Source: Anthoceros angustus
Taxonomy: Eukaryota; Streptophyta; Anthocerotopsida; Anthocerotales; Anthocerotaceae
Length of the DNA: 64,000 nucleotides
Assembly: GCA_010909165.1 (NCBI GenBank)
Contig: VJWM01000117.1
Coordinates: 434,001-498,000, forward strand
Direction of reading: 5' to 3'
Shown here: positions 21,610-33,700 of the stretch, in pieces
How positions within the stretch are numbered: position 1 is the stretch's first letter
Layout: each line of letters opens with the position of its first letter
Notes under the pieces: generated by a model
What the model was told of the DNA's origin: nothing
Seen by the model: only the letters and a program-made list of their open reading frames with translations
Database searches by the model: none
Position numbers and translations under genes: made by a program

Positions 21610-22855
21610 CTCCTCTCGCTCTTCTTCGAACCCGTCGAAGGACTCTGGAAAATCCTTCAGCTGTGCACAACGTGGACCCTCCTTACACCAAACTGCTTTC
21701 CATACAGCAAAGGATATTAGGTAGTCATTACGTACTCATATAAGTAGTAGTGTGACATTGTGGGTGCAGTAGGTGACTTTAGTTATCATATAATTAGTAG
21801 TATGATATTGTGGGTGCAGTAGGTGACTTTAGGTAGGGAGCTCAGTTGCTCCTCTCCACCTCGACCCCTTGGTCCCCTTTGGTTGTTCCCTCCTAGATGG
21901 GCTCTTCTCATTATTTTTTCACCTCATAATTTTTTTTCTACAATTAGTACTTCAGATAGTTAGTACTTATGCACCTACCTAGTACTTGCAAAATCAATGA
22001 TTAATTTAATTATATTATATAGTACCGTACCTCGAAGGGTGGTTCAACAGGATAATGCCGAAATAATTATTTTTTGAAAAAAACAAGGTTCAACATAAAT
22101 ATTTATATTTTTCAAAATTTCAACATTTACAAAAATAATTTTATCAAATTTCAACATTTATTAAATATATAGGTATGTATAAAACTAATGGATATGTATA
22201 GATCTCCCTAAATAGGCCCTAATTTTCCACACAAACCCTAGTTTCCTTATTTTTCATCATAAACTCATAAATTTTTACCTATTCAACATTTTAAGTATAA
22301 TAATTTCTGGATTTTCAACTTTTACTAATTTTAATTAATTAACGCCGAATCACCCCTTGGGGTACGGTATATATATTAATAATAATTAAATTATGATATT
22401 CTTATTATCTAATGAGAGGGTCCTCTAGAGGGTTGTTCCTCATCATCGTGGTATAGATGGAACTTCCCATCTCTGCATATTTGTAAAGTCCCTATGTTTA
22501 TTACTTATTAGAAAGTCCCTACGTTACTTATTAGTATATATAATATTACTTACTTATTAGATAATCATTCATGTTAAATATAACTAAGTGGAAAATTAAA
22601 AACATGTTTATGGCATGTTAACAATATGTCCCAAAGTTTAGTCAAGTTTTCCAAAACTTTTTGGAAGGAATGTGTGCAAAATAGAGAAGTCATTAAAGCT
22701 GCTTCTTAAGCATGACCTAGGACCTGCTTGATACTATAGGAGCCAATGGTGGTGGTGAAAGAAAAATTGAACTTCAAACTCTCAACCAAATGCATATGTT
22801 CAAAACGACAGCTCTTGACTCATCTAAGCCTGAACTGATGTGTGTATTTTGTAAC
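21610..22855. other. AT-rich intergenic region
   Basis: Nothing coding is seen. Notable are a local duplication at 21720-21835 (a block with 'agtagtatgatattgtgggtgcagtagg' character, twice), AT-only stretches at 21930-22400, and one copy of the dispersed GATGGGA-type palindromic motif near 22450. Confidence 0.5.
22436..22490. repeat. Copy of the dispersed palindromic motif
   Basis: 'gggttgttcctca' is followed by 'agatggaacttcccatctc' and 'taaagtccc'. Same order as the copies at 12.94 and 42.56 kb. Confidence 0.55.
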
Positions 22856-22859
22856 AAGC

Positions 22860-23125
22860 TGAACCCTTGAGGGAATAACAAAAATTTTAATCCGTTCGTC
22901 ACGAGTCCATATTGTCCCCGAAAAGTGGGCATTTGTGATTGAGCACTTCGATAAATATGATGGAACGCTTAAAGCTGGCTGCCATGTGCTGGTCCCGATT
23001 GTGGAGAAATTGGCATACATTCACGGTCTAAAAGAAAAAGCGATCGAAAGTCCATCCCAAAAAGCTACCACTAAAAATGATGTCAGGATCTCCATCAGTG
23101 CTGTTCTATTCATGAAAGTACTACT
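22860..23125 (+). pseudogene. Stomatin-like (band 7/SPFH) protein fragment
   Basis: The frame gives 'VPEKWAFVIEHFDKYDGTL', 'KAGCHVLVPIVEKLAYIH', 'LKEKAIESPSQKATTKNDV' and 'RISISAVLFMKV'. This aligns with the start of mitochondrial stomatin-like proteins, where the pattern is VPE..A.VIERFG.Y..TL..G.H.LIP.V..IAY.H.LKE.AI and then Q.AITKDNV..I.GVLY.KV. About 85 residues are preserved, then the frame runs into unrelated sequence and a stop. No other exons were found nearby, so it looks like a relic or retro-derived fragment. Confidence 0.65.
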
Positions 23126-24471
23126 TTTAACCGTTGCTGCTTTCTGGGCTTTCTAGAACTAGGAGTGAGAGTTCTTTGAAGGAAGTAGAGCAACTCTTGA
23201 GACACTTCTAGTTTTGGAGCAAGCCCAAGCGGTCAGGCCAGACTCGATTGACTGGCGATTCTTATCCATGCCCTTGCACTAGATTTTGTAAATCTTATGT
23301 TGTATAGCATGTGTATGATATTCACGGTGGTGCTGACCTTGTGGTTAGTCCCTCAACTCCTTGGCATCGTATTCCCGGATCCTGAATTCAGTTACCAGCG
23401 GAGCGGCAGGGATGGAATTCAATTTTTGCAAGTGGTTTGATTGCACCTGACCTTGCAAGAAAGTTTAAGCTTCTCATATCCACAGCACTCTCGGTGATGG
23501 TACATCCGAATAGCTAAGAGGCAGCATACCTTGAATAGCGTAGATGCATTTATCTCAAACAATGTACTAGCTGCACTAGCTCTGAATGTGCACCACATAG
23601 TCATCCTCACTTTGCAAGTCATATAGCTCTAACTCATCTAAACTCTTGTGGAACCCATATCGCTCCAACTCATCATTTAGCTCCACTATAATTCACCCAT
23701 TAGTTCAGGTAGGTTGTACCGTGCGCAAGGATGACACACAAAGTAGGAAATGGTGCAACTTTTTTTCAAAACGTGGCAAGCTCGGGTGCCCTACATTACA
23801 ATCCACTCGAGCCTTAGTTCCTCGTTTGGTGTAGTCTTACCCGACTCTACACTCAAGGAGTGTGTTCCCAACACTAGTAGGCCAGTTGCACATGATATCA
23901 CGATTCTCATATCTCGTAAAATCCATTGCTCCCGCCCCACCTTCCGCATCAAATCTTCCGAAGGGATTGAAGTTGATTGATTGAAGCGCAAGATTGATTT
24001 CCTAAGGCTTGTAGGTAATTCTTACTCATGAGACACACGGTGAATTTTAAGTTTGATTGCACATAGCCCTTAACCTTAATTGATTAGATTATAAAAATTA
24101 AAAAACTTATATCATATATTGATTTTTTAAATATAATTAGATACACTATAGTGATCTAAATATTAATCAATTAATCTTATTAATCATTTCATCAAACCTA
24201 ATCAGTTAAATTTTACTTAATAATCATTGCGAGGCAGCAAGGTGGTGATTGTGAAAATTTACACGGCGGGGGACATTACTTGAAGCAGCATAAAGGGGGT
24301 GATTGGATACAAGACTAAAATGAAGATTGGTAGACTTATGAAAAGATTGGTAGACTTATGAGAGATTAGAGACTTTATTAGGAAACAAAGAGATGGGAAA
24401 ACCCATCTACCCCAAGAGGAGGGGGAACTTATGAAAAGATTGGAAGACTTATGCGGAAAGGTAGACTTGGT

Positions 24472-24660
24472 GAGGTTCACAACTCCAACTAAGTATCTGA
24501 GGTTCACGACTCCACTTGGTGAGGTTCACGACTCCACTTGGTGAGGTTCACGACTCCACTTGGTCAGGTTCACGACTCCACTTGGTCAGGTTCACGACTC
24601 CAACAAAGTACCTGAGGTTCACGACTCTACTTGGTCAGGTTCACGACTCCAATGAAGTAC
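24472..24660. repeat. Minisatellite with 22-bp unit
   Basis: Tandem array of 'gaggttcacgactccacttg' followed by 'gt', seen with small variations (c/g at the junction) through 24660. Two units carry a longer junction ending in 'aagta(t/c)ctga'. About eight copies. Confidence 0.9.
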
Positions 24661-24707
24661 AACAGTATCAACAGTATTTCAGAGAGTCTCGCGCAAAGAC
24701 CACACAT

Positions 24708-24840
24708 GAGGGAGGCCGATGTGCCCCAAGCCGGGACACTGGGACGACTTTACCAAAATAAATTTGCCTAACCGGGGAGGCCAATGCACCCCATGTAAAC
24801 TGGGACGACTTTGCGGGAACAAATTTGTCCAACCGGGTTG
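24708..24840. repeat. Two-copy ~62-bp tandem repeat
   Basis: 'gggaggcc(g/a)atg(t/c)(g/a)cccca' starts each copy and 'actgggacgacttt' followed by 'aaatttg' and 'aaccggg' ends it. Copies lie at about 24711-24777 and 24775-24838. Confidence 0.8.
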
Positions 24841-25194
24841 AAAGATTGTGAAAGGATGGTTCCCCAGCCGGATACTGATCCGCCTGCAGCCTGCTCAAGT
24901 GTGGAGTTCTTATGTGAGCTGCTGTGCACATACACCACCTCACAAACACATAATGAAGATCGCGTAATTATAGGAGACTGTCCCTTGCATGGTTGCCCAA
25001 GTTTTTCTATTGCCTTATTGCGTGAAACTTTCCATTCTCAGTTTTAGACTTCCATTGCTTCGTTGCAAACCTTGAACTACCCTCGTAAGACCTTACATTC
25101 ATTGGTTTGAACTTTGCTTAGTTTTATCAATCCTCCATTTTGTCCTTTGATGTTCCACACAGAGGGCCAAGAGGGCTTTTATCAATCATAGTCA

Positions 25195-25500
25195 TCACAA
25201 GAATTAGTGATTTTTGTCAAACTATAGCTTGACAGAAAATGATATACTATATCACATTCCTGCAACTTCTAGCTAGATGTTGCTAGAGGTAGGACAATGT
25301 GTGGTATTGTATGTCTCTTCCTGCATTTTCTCCTTTTCTTGATGTGGTCTCATACTCTTGTTGGTTTGTGTTTCGGCAATGTCATTCAGGGAGTGAAAAT
25401 GGATATGTCGCAGGTCATAATAGGTTGAAATCGCCAATTTAACCTTTTTGTTGCAACTACAAGGGCTCACTTATAAGGCTTTAATAGACAAGGTTAAGAG
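25195..25500 (+). pseudogene. Decayed duplicate of the 5' end of the PHD-MBD gene
   Basis: Collinear with 26385-26650: shared words include 'attgtatgtctcttcctgca', 'tctccttttcttga', 'gtggtctcat', 'ctcttgttgg', 'gtgtttcggca', 'gcaggtc', 'taggttgaa' and finally 'ggggctcacttacaaggctt' (copy: 'gggctcacttataaggcttt'). The ATG equivalent and the downstream coding sequence are lost. It marks a local duplication of the promoter/5' UTR and first codons. Confidence 0.75.
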
Positions 25501-26384
25501 AACACTCTCTCACTTATCAAAGAATGAAAGTAGCGAACCAGAAGATGCACCTGGCTGGAAATGAGCCGGTAGCTCGACGCATTATTTTTAACATACACTC
25601 ATATCCCAATAACTTGTGCGGTGCGGTGAAATACCTTGTACTACTTGCACATTTTTTAACCTATACTGCTTGCACATTTTTTAACACACTGATATCCCAA
25701 AACCTACCCTGGATCGTTTGCATCTTGTGCCTTATGCTAAAAATGCGCCAATAATTCGGCGCATTAATCAAACACAAACTGATAAACTTAGGATCACTTC
25801 TCGATGATCTCTATGAGGTACCATGTGTTGGACATCTTGATGTGGTGCATTAAAACTTCACAATCAAACACCCTTGAATCCCATCACTACTGGGATGGGG
25901 TGTTATTCATCCCCCTTGCAAAAAAAAGCTCCACGGGGTCGCCTCATATAAAAGCCGTACGGGACTACTCTGAATTAAATCCGATAGCAAGTGCACTAAA
26001 AAAAGGGACTAGGTACTCTGAATTAAATCCAATAGCAAGTGCACTAAAAAAAAAGGTGAGAGTTTAATGTGACTTGACATAGAAAGAAGTGCACCGAGGC
26101 ATGGCACGGGACGGTGACAATCTGATCCCAATGGCATGCCACGTGATGAGAGGCACGGCCTATGGTCAAAGCTCTTACAGCACTTCACCGTTGGCGCGCA
26201 ATCACATCAGTTCTCTTGCCTTGCCTGATGCCTTACCTTGCCTTCCTTCCTTGCGTTGCGGTGCCTTGCCTTGCGTTGCCCTTCGTCCCGATTGTCGGTG
26301 GGACACACTGTTCCACTACGAGGAGGGAGGAAGCCTGCATCGCTGCATTAGAGGGTTTGTTTTATCAATCAGATTCATCCCGAG
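25500..26384. other. Spacer upstream of PHD-MBD gene
   Basis: Contains a 49-bp tandem duplication (25966-26058, 'actctgaattaaatccgata' / 'actctgaattaaatccaata') and a CTTGCC-rich patch (26215-26280). No gene supported. Confidence 0.5.
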
Positions 26385-26608
26385 GATTAGCAATTTCTGT
26401 CAAAGTAGATGTTGCTGGAGGTGGAAAAATTTGTGGCATTGTATGTCTCTTCCTCCATTTTTCTCGTTTGTCTCCTTTTCTTGACGTGGTCTCATGCTCT
26501 TGTTGGTGTGTGTTTCGGCACTGTGGTTCAGGCAGTGAAGATCGATGGACATGGCAGGTCGTAGTAGGTTGAAGTCACCGAGTTAGCCTTTCTGCTGCAG
26601 CTGCTGGG

Positions 26609-28622
26609 ATGGAGGGGCTCACTTACAAGGCTTTAATGGACGAGGTTCAGAGGGAACCGGGAGCTTCTGCTTCTGCTGGAGGGCAGTCGGAACTCGCACT
26701 GGCCAGGGGTAGCCTGGTGACAATGGCAGTGAAGCAAGAGGAGGAGGAGGATAAGGAGCAAGACGAGTTCGAGCAGGATGAGGAGCAAGACGAGTTGGAG
26801 CAGGACAAGGAACAGGACGACGAGCAGGGGAAGGGGCAGCAGGACAAGGAGCAGGACATGGAGGAGGAGGCCGGGGAGCGAGAGCAAGGGAGAGCTCCAA
26901 CTGCTATTGCCGTTGCAGAAGTGTACAAGCAGCAGGAAGTGGCAACCAGGGACGACGGCGAGCTCGGGCAACGTCGGAGGGAAACCGCATCGGCAGATTT
27001 GCAAGGGCTGCAACACTCTGGTTTCGCTGCTGTCCCTGTGACTGGCGCGGCGCCGAGTGCGGGAGCTAAGAGCTTAGCTGCTCTAGATGCTCCGGGAGCC
27101 GAAGCCGCTCCTGCCGATGTCGGGCTGAGCCCGACGGCTACCGCCGCGGATGGATCCACTTCCGAGTTGTCCACGCTGAAACTGGCCGTTCAAGTGCTGG
27201 GCGCACCCGCGCATTTTCCCGGGGGCGCTGCGCCGTTTCCGGGGCAGGCAGGCGATGTTGTCTTGTGCAAGTCCTGTATGAAGCCCGAAGGGGCTTATAC
27301 TTCGGCACTGTGCGACAGGTGCGACTCCAGCTACCACATGGCGTGTGTGGGCTTGGACAAAGCTGAGATTCGTCGTTTGGATGAGTGGTTATGCCCTTCC
27401 TGTGCAGATGTTGGGGGCACCTGGACTTGGCAGCTGGGGAGGGTGAAGGCCGGTGTGGCTCAGACTTCATCCATCTATCGATACTCGCCGCGGAAGAAGT
27501 ATCCTGTTAAAAGGAAAGGCAGCAGCACTTGGAGTTCGGGACTTGCAACTCCACAGCAAGGAGATGAGGACGAGGGGTCGCAACAAAAGAGGAGCAGAAT
27601 CATGGCCACCCCGGAGTCTGGCAACGACTCTCTCAAAGTAGCAAGGCAAGTAAAATCTGGCTGGCAGGCTCTCGTTGCAGTGCCACGCATCAGCCCTAGA
27701 ACTTGCTTCTGACGGTAAAGCTTTTGTCTAACATCTCAGGGATGAGCACATGTCGGAGCCTCAACAGCAGAGTCCAAGAATGGAACTGAGGAGCGCTCAC
27801 AAGAATATTGTGCAGAGTGTGGTGGACCCTGACACTAGTGCAGGTGAGGAAGATGGTGTGGAGTATACGCAAGAGGATTATGAGAAGAGGTGTGAACAAG
27901 CCATGAAGAAGCTGCAGGTGTATGTGACTGATAGGAGTGGCGTCCTCGAGAAGGGATGGAAGGCTCGGTGCATGAGGGTGAAGCAGCAGAAATGTCTGCA
28001 GCCGTATTATTTGTCACCTTCCGGCCATAGGCTGCAATCAAGGGTGCAGGTAGCTCGCTACCTCGGGCTTTTTAAGGAAAGCAGCCAAGGGCCAGGACCA
28101 GAACAAGAGCCAGGAACGGACAGCCCTGTTCCTAAACCTTCGACGGGTAGCAGTAGAGTCCTCAAGGCAGTGGAGGAGTTGCAGGTGTACGTCGCGGAAT
28201 ATGGTGGGGTTTTAGAAGAGGGGTGGACAGCACAGGTAGTACCCAGGAAACATGATCGCGGGAGGATGCACATTTGCTATCACTCGCCTCTTGTGAATGG
28301 TCGGAATCACGTGTTTAGGACGAAAGCGAAGGTGGCTAAGTATCTGGGTCTTCTGGACAGTGCAGGTGAGTCGGTGAGGCATGGTCAGACTTCAGGGAGT
28401 GAGTTACCGCTGGTGTTGAGGGAGACGCAAAGCAGTGGCAGCCATGATCCTACGGCCGGACCTGTATCCTGTTCTACACCTCAGCAGGTGGAGACAAAAC
28501 CAAGTCAGGAGCCTCGTCAATTGTTCGAACCGGAGACTGGAGCCGACCAGGTGTGTTCGGAGACAGGTGCCGACCAGGTGTGTCCGGAGACGCGCCCTTG
28601 TGGTTGGGAATATCTCTCCTAG
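26609..28622 (+). CDS. PHD finger plus two methyl-CpG-binding (MBD-type) domains, GC-AG intron
   Basis: Exons 26609-27645 and 27740-28622; 639 aa. The first exon has an acidic low-complexity tract (about residues 45-95, repeated E/Q/D), then a PHD finger at about 220-263: CKSC, CDRC, HMAC, WLCPSC, a C4HC3 pattern. The second exon has two MBD-like units at about 413-452 ('VLEKGWKARCMR', 'YYLSPSGHRL', 'VARYLGL') and 503-549 ('VLEEGWTAQ', 'CYHSPLVNG', 'VAKYLGL'). PHD fingers read histone tails and MBD folds bind methylated DNA, so a nuclear chromatin role is likely; whether these degenerate MBDs bind methyl-CpG is not known. The intron begins AG/GCAAGT, the usual GC-AG form; using the nearby GT would give a stop at once. 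The C-terminus repeats 'ETGADQVC'. Confidence 0.85.
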
Positions 28623-30767
28623 TAGGCGGACCTGGTAGCCTGCCGTTGTCAGATTCGGAGCTGTCTGATCGCCCATGTCCTGGGTTCTTGCTACACTAGT
28701 TGTGCAAGACGAGAGAAGACCGACGAAACACCCTTGCATTGGGCAAGCCAAGCCCGAGCGGACCTCAAATGGTTTCGAGCTCTCCTGCACAAGTGCAACA
28801 GAAGTTGGGGAGCACACTCTTGCTTTGCGGCCACCCAGCCGAGTTTTGTCAGTGATGAAGCACCACAGGCTCTGGTAACAGGTGCCTTCCTTCGAGCAAA
28901 AGACGACGGTCGTAATGTTGTATGAGCAGCATTTTAGCTGGGTCAGCGGAGCTTGGCCTCAACGGCCAGAAACTTGCAGTAGCTTCTCCGTACTCAGTAG
29001 AGACCCCTCATCGCACAGTTGAACAGTGCCCGAGGAGTGGTCCGTGTCTCATCTTCATCAGGCCTTTTATGCCATACCAAGTTTCCATCCCTCCTTCCCA
29101 CCATCTTGCTCCGATTTGGCAGGGGACCCTTAAGGCAACACCTACATTGTGAGTGTAAGACGGCTCTTTGCCGTCGTTAGTAGCGTGGGAACTATCAGTT
29201 TAGGGCAGGTTACTTGCGTGAGCTAGTTAGCGAAGTATATGTGTGGGATCAACCCAGTGTTAGAGACGATTTTTTAAGGGCTTCTGCAGAGTAGTGAGCG
29301 GGAGGTAGTGGTTGAGAGCCGGGTAAAGGTCTGCTCTTCCTGCTGAGAGGTGGAGGACTGTTGGCATCTTGCCCTCCACTGTTCAGGCCTACGGCTGTTC
29401 TGATGGTGGAGCTTTGTGGACGTTTTGTCCTCTACTTCTATGTGTTGGTTGGTGGTGTTTGCTTTTTTCGAACAAAACTGATTTGTCCGATACCTACCTA
29501 GGTAGTATGTACCTTGAACACCTAGCTTCCTCAAAGCAGGCCTCAATGCTTTTCCACCCAGTTAGACCCTGAGTTAGACACCCTAGCTTCGAGCCTCCTC
29601 GGCGTAATGGTATTAATTATAATATAAAATTACGATTGTCCAGTGACTCAGCCACAGCGGTGGACTGCTTGGACACCTCCTGCACTGTGGGGTACCTCCA
29701 GCCGTGCCTTGTGCTGTGATTTTCAGTATTGTTCACATGGCTATGCACTCGAACAACCTGAAGTTAAACCAAGTGTGAGAGGATACACGGCAGAGGCTCC
29801 CTATGTACCTTGTATGCTATGTGTGCTACGACTTGTGGTGTGCAGTCTGCAAGAAAGGTGTGAACTCCAAGATAGTTTCACAAACGCAGTGCAGAGCGGG
29901 CAGACGTAGCGACAGCATCGTCCCCTGGTATGCTAAGCTTCCGAATTTGGAACAAGGCAGAGAAGGAAACAATGCGAGCCAAGCTCCAAGGTTCATGTCC
30001 GGATTTCTTTCCACCTGCAAGCCCGGCAGCGCTCGCAGTCAGTACAGCAGCATACAAGCGCATTCTTGTGCGCCATGCCCTAAGTTCGCCGAGGCAGGAG
30101 GTGAGTCGGTCGCACACGCCGTGTTGAACCGAAGCGAGCAGGTATGGATGCAGTCCCAATCGTACACAGAGCTTAGTTCAAATCGCAGCACTTGCGGATG
30201 CGGGCAGACGTAGCGACAGCGTCGTCCCTCGGTGTCCGAAAGTTCCTTCAATTCGAAATCGGGACCAAAGACTGCGAGCCGCGCTCAACCGTTCCCAGTC
30301 ACGGGATCCTGCTTCGAAGACCTTCGAAGTCTCAGCGGCGCTCAGTGTCACACACAGCACAGCAGCATTGAAGCGCGATCTTGTGCGGCATGCCCTAAGT
30401 TCGCACCAAGCCTGGAGGTGAGTCGATCGCACACACGCCTTGTTGAAGCAAAGCAAGCACGCATCGATGCCGAATTGCCAAAGCGGAGCTGAGGCAAGGA
30501 AGGCTCACGCACCGCCACTCGGCCCTGGACACGACACTTTGCATGTACATATCCATGCAATGGCTATGGGAAATGGGAATGGCATGTATGTACAGCCGGG
30601 AGCATGTAGCATATGTAACATAGCCTAAGTACGTGTAGAAATATGTTGGAAGGAAGAGGCTGTTCTGCTTGCTGATGACCTGACCGACCGCCTGGGACCT
30701 GGGCCTCCTTGTTATGTTATGTACATGACTGACGGCCCGCAATTCCACTCTCCCAGCGGGACTCGCC
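28623..30767. other. Intergenic region with a two-copy ~310-bp tandem repeat
   Basis: No gene with family support. Short frames at 28675-28925 and 29640-29910 are unrecognised. The segment 29885-30490 is a duplicated block listed separately and may include the promoter side of the importin gene at 30768. Confidence 0.45.
29885..30490. repeat. Diverged two-copy tandem repeat of ~300 bp
   Basis: Copy 1 begins at 29885 and copy 2 at about 30185. Both have 'gcgggcagacgtagcgacag', then 'tcgtcccc', a middle with 'caagcgc/gaagcgc' and 'tcttgtgcg', 'catgccctaagttcg', 'ggaggtgagtcg' and 'tcgcacac'. Divergence is clear, so the duplication is not recent. No frame is conserved between copies. Confidence 0.8.
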
Positions 30768-33700
30768 ATGGCTCTTACACCGGCGGATTTGTCCTACGTC
30801 TACTCCCTGCTGCAAAACGCGCTGCAGCAGGATGAGAGCTTGCGCAAGCCGGCCGAGGCAGCTCTGGCTGCCTGCGAGAACAGACCCGGGTTCTGCTCCT
30901 GCCTTCTGGTAAGCCCTCACCCATGTGCTGCGCAGGCCTTTGCCATGCAATTCTGCCCTCTCACCGCCCACTTCGTGTAGGAGATCATAGCTTCTCGGGA
31001 TTTGGAGACGGACAGTGGTGCCCGCTGGCTGGCGTCTGTGTACTTCAAGAACAGCATCGCTCGCTACTGGAGGGCCAAGCGAGACACCCCGTGAGTGCCT
31101 GCCTGTCCTCCCCCTTTTATGGCTCCATGCTGCTGAGTGTGCATCGCCGCCGTTTCCACTCTGCATCCATGAAGCTCAACTCGCTGAATTCCTGCACTCT
31201 GCCTGTGATGTTGGGCTGTGTGGTCAGTCCTGCTGCTCCTCTGTTGCATCCTGTCCTTTGCACCCTCTGTGTGCCCGAGTGGCAGAGCTTGTACTCGTGT
31301 GACTTGAAATGGGAGTGCTGCTCAGACTGTGGATTGGTAGCACGAAAGCAAGTTTGTTTTTCCCATTTTGTACGCTAGGTAATCATCTGAAAGATACACA
31401 TGGTCATCAGTGGAATAAGTGATGCAGAAAAGCCTCATCTTCGGAACAAGCTCCTGGAGCTGCTGAGAGAAGAGAACCACCAGGTGGGGTTTAGGATTGA
31501 ATCCTTTGTCACATTCAAATGTAGCTTGTCGAATAAATTCCATGTTCTTATTCTCCATTCGTGAGCGTGAGTACTTGAGCCTTCCTCGGCCTCACTGACT
31601 CCGTATATTTGTTTCTCGGAATAGGTGGCTGCCCAACTGTCACTGCTTGTTGCCAAAATTGCTCGTATCGACTACCCAAGAGAATGGTAAGGATTCCAGA
31701 GACAGACAGCTGATGAAAGTCGAGTCAGAGCACTTTAGATCTTCAATGTCGATGTCTGTGGGTTTAGGGTTTAAGACGAGTTTATCACTAGCAGCTCATC
31801 TATGGGCCGTTATTGCTCGTGCAGGCCAGCCCTCTTTCCAAACTTGCTGCAAAAGCTACAATCAGACGACCTTTTGATCACGCAGAGAGTGTACATGGCT
31901 TTAAATCAGATTCTGAAGGAGCTCGCCAGCAAGCGGTTAGCAGCTGATCAACAAAATTTTGCTCAGGTTGGTATCTCTGATAGCCTGTCAGTGATGCTTA
32001 TTGAGATTCGAGAGTCGTGTATCAATTGTGCAACCGACCTACAGCTGCTGGTCTATTGTCGTTATTAGAAAATCTAAAGTGTCAGGTTTAACCTTCAGCT
32101 ACTCCATGACATATGCTCTGCACGTCCCAGATAACATCTCAGCTATTTAACTTGACATGGCATCATTGGTGCGGCGACACACAGCGGATTTTACAACAAT
32201 TCTCAGTGATCCTTGCCAGCGGTGCAGGTGGCCATGTCACAGCTGACCAAGGGCAGGCTTTGCTGCTTACTTGTGAGCGATGGCTGCTTTGTTTGAAGAC
32301 TCTGCGGCGTATGATTCTTTTTGGGTTCCAAAGCGATGCAATTTCTGTTCAAGTATGTCTTGCTGCCTAGGCCTGTCTTATGTGCTAATTTAAGAATTAC
32401 TGCCATGCTTATGCACTACTTTCTGACGTGTAGGAGGTTCCTGCTGTTACGGAAGTTGCACCGCGTTTTCTACAAGCTGTACAGTCATTACTGCTCTGCA
32501 GTAAGTGACGCCTCCGAATATGTATAACGACCTTTTTGACTGTTTGTGGGAGAAAGGATTGCCAACCAAGTCTTTGAAAGCTTATTGCCTTTGCTGCTTC
32601 TTGTTATGGTCAGGAGCTGCTGCCCCAAGGATAATTCTTTCTACGAGTTTATCGAGAAGGCTTGCTTGAAGTTGATGAAGATTTTAACCGAAATGCAGGA
32701 GACTCATCCTTATTCTTTCAGCAACAAAACCGTGCTGCCACCTGTTTTCCAATTCTGCTTTTCACAGGTCACAGAAGTGAAGTGGGAGCCCGTTGTTTTG
32801 ATCAGTTTGTCATCCGGTGCATGATGTTCATCAAGTCCGTAGTTCAATGTAATGCGTATAGGCCCACGAAATATGGGCGGGTCGTTGGGGCCTCAAATCC
32901 TATTGAAGATGCTAAGGCCGCTCTATCAAGGCAGGCTGAAGAGACTGTTCAGTCACTCCTGCCAGAGAAGCACCTGCTGCTTTTGTGTGAAGGTCTGGTG
33001 AAGAGGTGAGCTTACTATTGCCATAATGGTGCCTGATTGATACGTTAATGTCTCCTTTTTGAGATTCCCTGTTTCTCATTCCCTTATTGGTTGTGCGCAG
33101 ATATTTTGTCCTCACATCAGATGATCTTGAGGAGTGGGCTAGAGATGCAGAGGCATTCCACCATGAGCAAGGTGTGGTACAGGAAAGGGAGAAGCTGCGG
33201 CCCTGTGCGGAGGCCTTATATCTTGTGCTGTTTGAAAAGTATCGGGAGGTGTGACATCCATGTTGTCTAACTCTACTGGGACCACTGACCAGGCTCGAAC
33301 TAGCTTAGCCGTATCTTGGATTTGCTCACAGCGTAAGTTTTGGGCGTCTTATGTTCTGCCTGCTTTCCCAGATCCTGGCACACATGGTGGTGGAAATGCT
33401 CAAACAGTCATGTGATGGATACCCGCTTCAACCTCAAGCTGCAGAAATTCCTATAACTGGTGCACTCCTGTACAAAGAAGCTGCTTACAATGCAGTTGGG
33501 ACAGCGAACTATGACCTCTATGACTATATTGACTTCAGATCATGGTTTGTCTCTAGCCTCTTTGCATTCAAATGAAAATAGATCAGGATGGTTCTGGATA
33601 TTGACTTTTCACGTTTAATTAGCAGGAATGACCTTTTGCTTAAGCAAGGAGGGTCTTAATCTCTTGGCATGGCGCTGTAACTGCAGGTATGAAAATACCC

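Larger units (their letters stand above)
23126..25199. other. Intergenic region with minisatellites
   Basis: No gene supported. 24040-24230 is AT-rich. 24300-24440 contains repeated 'gaaaagattggtagacttatg' words, and 24472-24836 holds the two tandem arrays listed separately. Short open frames elsewhere have no recognisable homology. Confidence 0.5.

Noticed and set aside
26619-27174. Minus-strand open frames rich in Ser, Cys and Leu
   Set aside because: Complement of the acidic Glu/Gln repeat in the PHD-MBD gene; low complexity.
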